In this document: positions 60,742 through 64,000 of the stretch, one piece after another | Layout: each line of letters opens with the position of its first letter | Position numbering within the stretch: the first letter of the stretch is position 1 | NCBI RefSeq assembly: GCF_015461845.1 | Contig: NZ_JACOPW010000001.1 | Coordinates: 1,314,757-1,378,756 of the forward strand | DNA length: 64,000 nucleotides | Source: Pseudomonas mucoides | GTDB taxonomy: Bacteria > Pseudomonadota > Gammaproteobacteria > Pseudomonadales > Pseudomonadaceae | Direction: 5' to 3' | Notes under the pieces: model-generated | What the model was told of the DNA's origin: nothing | Databases searched by the model: none | The model's input: only the letters and a program-made list of their open reading frames with translations | Translations under genes and position numbers: made by a program

Positions 60742-61683
60742 ATGACCCGAATTCCTCCTGCCAATGTGATCCACAGTCGACTGCGTCTGCGCCAACTGCG
60801 GTTGATGCTGGCGTTGCAGGAATTCGGCTCGCTGCGCCGCGCCGCCGACCACATCGGCATGACCCAACCGGCCGCGACCAAAATGCTCCACGAAGCCGAG
60901 GACTTGCTCGGCGTCGAACTCTTCGAACGCCTGCCCCGGGGCATGCGCGCTACCCCGTTCGGCGAAACCGTCATTTACTATGCGCGCATGGTGTTCGCCG
61001 AACTCAGCGGCATGCGTGAAGAATTGGTGGCGCTGGAGTCCGGCAACCTTGGCCGTGTCGCGGTCGGTGCGATTCCGGCACTGGCCTCGGGACTGTTGAC
61101 CCGCACCATCGCGACCTTGAAACAGAGCCATCCGCGGTTGTCCATGAGCATCCAGGTCGACACCAGCGACGTGCTGGTGCAAGCGCTATTGCAGGATCAA
61201 CTGGATATTGTATTGGGGCGGATTCCGGCCGGTGCGCGGGCCGAGGAGTTGCTGTTTGACAGCCTCGGTGAAGAAGCCTTGTGCGTGATCGCCGGGGCGA
61301 AAAACCCGCTGGCGCAGGAGAAACAGCTGAGCTGGGCGGAACTGCAGCACATGACCTGGGTGCTGCAACAGCATCCGAGCCCGATGCGCGCCATCATCAA
61401 TCAGGTGTTCCACAACGCACGGGTCGACATCCCCAGCAGCATTGTCGAAACCACCTCGATCATGACTTTGCTTTCGCTGGTGCAGCAGACCGACATGCTC
61501 GGCGTCACGCCGGTGTCGGTGGTAGAAGACTATCCCGGTCGGGATTTGCTGGCCATTTTGCCGATCAAGTTCGAAGCACGGCTGCCGCCCTATGGGCTGA
61601 TCACCCGGCGTCATCGCATTCAATCGTCGGCGATGCAGGCGTTCATGAATTCGGTGCGGGCCGAGCACGCGTTGGCCAAATAA
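60742..61683 (+). CDS. GbpR-like LysR regulator, probable controller of the sugar-acid regulon
   Basis: A 313-residue LysR protein with helix-turn-helix GSLRRAADHIGMTQPAATKMLHEAEDLLG (about residues 30-58). The TQPAATKML variant and the FERLPRGMRATPFGE wing are typical of the GbpR/galactose-binding-protein-regulator group, which often controls sugar-acid genes. It follows tctA by 70 bp. Its probable sites are the T-N11-A palindromes at 53661, 57270 and 57398. ATG 60742 is used; no strong ribosome site is seen. A bidirectional terminator follows. Confidence 0.87.
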   Translation: MTRIPPANVIHSRLRLRQLRLMLALQEFGSLRRAADHIGMTQPAATKMLHEAEDLLGVELFERLPRGMRATPFGETVIYYARMVFAELSGMREELVALESGNLGRVAVGAIPALASGLLTRTIATLKQSHPRLSMSIQVDTSDVLVQALLQDQLDIVLGRIPAGARAEELLFDSLGEEALCVIAGAKNPLAQEKQLSWAELQHMTWVLQQHPSPMRAIINQVFHNARVDIPSSIVETTSIMTLLSLVQQTDMLGVTPVSVVEDYPGRDLLAILPIKFEARLPPYGLITRRHRIQSSAMQAFMNSVRAEHALAK

Positions 61684-61718
61684 AAAGGCCCGGAGCATTA
61701 AATGCTCCGGGCCTTTTT
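61682..61718. terminator. Bidirectional terminator
   Basis: AAAAAGGCCCGGAGCATT, a short loop and AATGCTCCGGGCCTTTTT: a 14-bp stem flanked by A and T, between the convergent LysR and EamA genes. Confidence 0.95.
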
Positions 61719-61722
61719 CGGT

Positions 61723-62586
61723 TTACGCGTTTTTACGGAACACGAAGACCAGACCGACGATGATCAGCAGCATGCCCAGCAGACTCAGCGCCGCCAGCCT
61801 GTTGCCGAAAATCAGGTAGTCCATCACTGCCGTCACCGCCGGCACCAGGTAAAACAGACTGGTGACATTCACCAGATTGCCCCGGGCGATCAAGCGGTAC
61901 AGCAGCAACGTCGCCAGCACCGACACCACCAGTCCCATCCACAACACCGGCACGATAAAGCCCGTGCTGTGTTCAAAATGAAACGGCTGGAACGGCACGA
62001 AGATCCCGCACAGCAACAGCCCGGCGAGGTATTGCACCGGCAGTGTGCCGAGGGGATTGTCGGTGATGCGTTTCTGCATGATCGAGCCGAACGTCATGCT
62101 CGCCAGCGCCAGCAATCCGAAGAGCATCCCGGCCATCGACATGCCGGCCAGGCCGATGCCCTGATACACCACCATGATCAATCCCGCCAGACCCAGCCCC
62201 AGACCGAACATCCGGCTGAGGGAGCGCTGACGTTCCATCAGCACCACGGTCAGAATCGGTTGCACGCCCATGATCGTCGCCATCACGCCCGGGGTGACTT
62301 TCAGGTCCAGGGCCAGCAGATAGAAAATCTGATAAGCCCCCAGCAACACCACGCCCGTGGCCATCGCATACAACATCGGCTTGCCGCCCTTGGGCAACTT
62401 CAGCTTGAGCAAAGGCACCAGCAGCACCAGACCGCACAAGGCGATGGCGAAGCGCACCAGCAGAAAAGCAAAGGGTGACGCATGCGCCAGGCCCCATTTG
62501 GAGAAGATCGCCCCGCTGCTCCACAGCAGGACGAACAGGCTCGTGGACGCCGCCGCGAGCGCGGATTGTTTCGAAAGGACAAACAT
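61723..62586 (-). CDS. EamA/DMT-family exporter
   Basis: A 287-residue membrane protein with ten hydrophobic segments: FVLLWSSGAIFSKWGLAHAS opens the first EamA repeat and GLLALASMTFGSIMQKRITD the second. ATG 62586 has AGGTGG 6 nt upstream; GTG 62595 is the longer alternative. A promoter candidate at 62901-62930 would give a leader of about 300 nt that contains a 54-codon ORF and a TTCG-loop hairpin. Substrate unknown; control through the leader is possible. Confidence 0.85.
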   Translation of the reverse strand: MFVLSKQSALAAASTSLFVLLWSSGAIFSKWGLAHASPFAFLLVRFAIALCGLVLLVPLLKLKLPKGGKPMLYAMATGVVLLGAYQIFYLLALDLKVTPGVMATIMGVQPILTVVLMERQRSLSRMFGLGLGLAGLIMVVYQGIGLAGMSMAGMLFGLLALASMTFGSIMQKRITDNPLGTLPVQYLAGLLLCGIFVPFQPFHFEHSTGFIVPVLWMGLVVSVLATLLLYRLIARGNLVNVTSLFYLVPAVTAVMDYLIFGNRLAALSLLGMLLIIVGLVFVFRKNA

Positions 62587-62682
62587 GAAGACCACCTGTA
62601 GTCAGGCAAAAGCCAACTCAGCCGAAGCTGAAATTCAGTAGTTTTTTCTGGCGGGCAAAGGGCAGCAGCAAAGAGAAGCTGA

Positions 62683-62847
62683 TCAGCCCGAAATGCCAAC
62701 GCCCGGCGGTGATACGACGGCGTACACCGGCGTGCTACGGACAGGTGGGGGGTAATGACTGATCTGCGCAGGCTGCTGATTCCCGCACGGCAAGACGCCA
62801 GCGTTGACCGCTGAATCGACTACCGCGTTGATGTGGAATGCAGGCAT
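62683..62847 (-). CDS. Upstream ORF, possible leader peptide of the EamA exporter
   Basis: A 54-codon ORF (start MPAFHINAVVDSAVNAG, centre SHYPPPVRSTPVYAVV, end SPPGVGISG) ends 96 nt before the EamA start. It is rich in Pro, Val and Ser, with a Pro-Pro-Pro run that would slow ribosomes. The ribosome site is weak. Between its stop and the EamA gene lies TCAGC-TTCG-GCTGA (62618-62631, read on the minus strand). I infer a regulatory leader peptide; a chance ORF is possible. Confidence 0.45.
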   Translation of the reverse strand: MPAFHINAVVDSAVNAGVLPCGNQQPAQISHYPPPVRSTPVYAVVSPPGVGISG

Positions 62848-62900
62848 TGGGCTGATCTTTTTTGATGAAGTGGACGGTGGGTTGAAATCACCGTGCGCCG

Positions 62901-62930
62901 ACTATAACCAGCGATAGACATCGATTGCAA
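62901..62930 (-). promoter_or_regulatory. Sigma-70 promoter candidate for the EamA exporter
   Basis: On the minus strand, TTGCAA (62930-62925), an 18-nt spacer and TATAGT (62906-62901). Transcription would begin near 62894, just before the hairpin ACGGTG...CACCGT. The remainder of the 474-bp gap 62587-63060 contains the upstream ORF and the lpxO terminator. Confidence 0.5.
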
Positions 62931-63020
62931 TCACTTGGAAAAAGGGCCGGTAACGACAGCCAAAGAAAGGAGGCCTACTCTGAGAGCCTGCTCGCCGGGC
63001 GCCCTTGAAAACGGCGAAAA

Positions 63021-63045
63021 AAACCGCTCCAAGGAGCGGCTTTTC
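63021..63045 (-). terminator. Terminator of the lpxO-like gene
   Basis: On the minus strand, AAAAGCCGCTCC, TT, GGAGCGGTTTTTTT. Confidence 0.9.
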
Positions 63046-63060
63046 AGTTCTTGTCAGGCC

Positions 63061-63999
63061 TCAGCCAAACAGCCAATACCCCAATAACGTCAGCACCAGC
63101 ACCGCCAACACCGGCCGCAGTACGCGGTAGGCCTTGGGATGACGACGTTTCCACTGTTTAACCACTCCACTGACCTTATCGCTGGAGTTCTTGCTCCAGG
63201 CATACGCCCGGTTGATCCCGCCCACGCGTTCATCATCAAGGTTTTGAGGGGCTGTGGCGCGGCCGAGCCAACCGCTGACCCAGCGATTGATGCCAGTCAT
63301 GAGGCGATTACTCAGCGGACGCTCAATGTCGCAGAACAGAATCACCCGGGTTGTCCCGGTTTCGTTCTTGACCCAGTGCACATAGGTCTCATCGAACATC
63401 ACGTCTTCGCCATCGCGCCAGGCGTAGACCTGGCCGTCAACGAAGATGCGGCAATCATCGGAGTTGGGGGTCGACAGCCCCAGGTGATAGCGCAAGGAAC
63501 CGGCAAACGGATCACGGTGCGGATTGAGGTGGCTGTCACCTGGCAGTAACGCAAACATGGCACCCTTTACGTTGGGAATGCTGTTGACCAGTTCCACGGT
63601 CTTTGGGCACAGGGCTTCTGCCGAGGGCAGAGCCTTGTCGTACCACTTGAGGTAAAAACGCTTCCAGCCTTTCTTGAAGAACGAACCGAAACCGGCGTCG
63701 TTGTTCTTTTCAGCCGCACGAATATAACCCTCATCGAACAGGTGCATGGCTTCGTCGCGGATAACTTCCCAGTTGTCCTTGAGCACGTCCAGTTCCGGAA
63801 ACTTGCTGCGATCCAGATACGGTTTGGACGGCACACCAGAGAACAGGTACATCAAGGCGTTGTAGGGCGCAAACAGTGCCGAGTGATTGACGAATTGCCG
63901 TAACACCGGCAATCGCGCCTTGCCGCGCAAATGGACATAGAGGGTGCTGCCCAGAAACAGCAACAACACCGACGCTTTCGCGGCAAAGGAAAAACTCAT
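63061..63999 (-). CDS. lpxO: Lipid A 2-hydroxylase LpxO-like (aspartyl/asparaginyl beta-hydroxylase fold)
   Basis: A 312-residue Fe(II)/2-oxoglutarate dioxygenase. An N-terminal membrane helix (residues about 5-23) and a C-terminal one (about 293-311) flank the catalytic domain. Iron-site motifs HLNPHRDPFAG and YVHWVKNETGTTRVILFCD are present. LpxO adds a 2-hydroxyl to a secondary acyl chain of lipid A in the inner membrane. The start, ATG 63999, is just inside the window, so its ribosome site is not visible and a longer form cannot be excluded. Confidence 0.88.
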   Translation of the reverse strand: MSFSFAAKASVLLLFLGSTLYVHLRGKARLPVLRQFVNHSALFAPYNALMYLFSGVPSKPYLDRSKFPELDVLKDNWEVIRDEAMHLFDEGYIRAAEKNNDAGFGSFFKKGWKRFYLKWYDKALPSAEALCPKTVELVNSIPNVKGAMFALLPGDSHLNPHRDPFAGSLRYHLGLSTPNSDDCRIFVDGQVYAWRDGEDVMFDETYVHWVKNETGTTRVILFCDIERPLSNRLMTGINRWVSGWLGRATAPQNLDDERVGGINRAYAWSKNSSDKVSGVVKQWKRRHPKAYRVLRPVLAVLVLTLLGYWLFG

Positions 64000-64000
64000 C

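Overview
The window is chromosomal DNA of a Pseudomonas, most likely of the P. fluorescens group. I judge this from the high-GC codon usage, from gene-by-gene resemblance to Pseudomonas proteins, and from a gene order that I recall matching P. aeruginosa blocks (gbuR-gbuA-hypothetical-transporter-symporter followed by a PA1414-like small gene and a LysR gene; an ECF sigma factor beside a PA3286-like FabH homologue). It is also peppered with inverted pairs of the short GTGGGAGCGAG/CTCGCTCCCAC repeat typical of fluorescent pseudomonads. I see no prophage, insertion sequence, CRISPR array, rRNA or tRNA.

Layout. 1-8122: the N-terminal part of a giant LapA/MapA-type biofilm adhesin (minus strand, running off the left edge, with 750-bp tandem repeats), divergent from its type I secretion operon (TolC-like porin, ABC transporter, HlyD-type adaptor). 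8254-14599: a DTW-domain tRNA modification gene, a gbuR-like LysR gene and a guanidinobutyrase operon with two transporters. 14685-16052: a metallo-beta-lactamase-fold protein, an ACP-like protein without its serine, and a PA1414-like micro-protein. 16192-38379: mainly single housekeeping or accessory genes: LysR regulators, MFS and EamA transporters, CvfB, an RNA helicase, an MscS channel, a YcaC-type hydrolase, azoreductase, an alpha/beta hydrolase, a periplasmic cyclophilin, an ABC exporter, aquaporin and a FemAB/GNAT-like protein. 38662-48431: a porin, an ECF sigma/anti-sigma pair, a FabH-like synthase, hrpA and a stand-alone aceK. 49694-61683: a sugar-acid catabolic island. 61723-63999: an EamA exporter with a long leader, and an lpxO-type lipid A hydroxylase.

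The sugar-acid island is the most coherent system. A minus-strand set (MFS importer, COG3618 lactonase, PdxA2-like dehydrogenase, then an enolase-superfamily dehydratase, an AraD1/FAH protein and a 2-oxoglutarate-semialdehyde dehydrogenase) faces a plus-strand TctCBA transporter and a GbpR-like LysR gene. Together they would take up an aldonic acid or its lactone (a pentonate fits best; L-lyxonate is one candidate) and convert it to 2-oxoglutarate. Three copies of a T-N11-A palindrome (ATAACC-N3-GGTTAT type) lie 117-143 bp upstream of the three transcription units, and I propose them as the operator of this regulon.

Other points worth a second look are a 54-codon upstream ORF in the roughly 300-nt leader of the last EamA gene, an inverted repeat that probably binds GbuR, palindromes upstream of the ECF sigma gene, of a small periplasmic protein and of a LysR gene, a possible Pho box before the porin, and the mosaic near-identity of the adhesin repeats. 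The calls rest on reading the sequence and on recalled family features; no database search was run.
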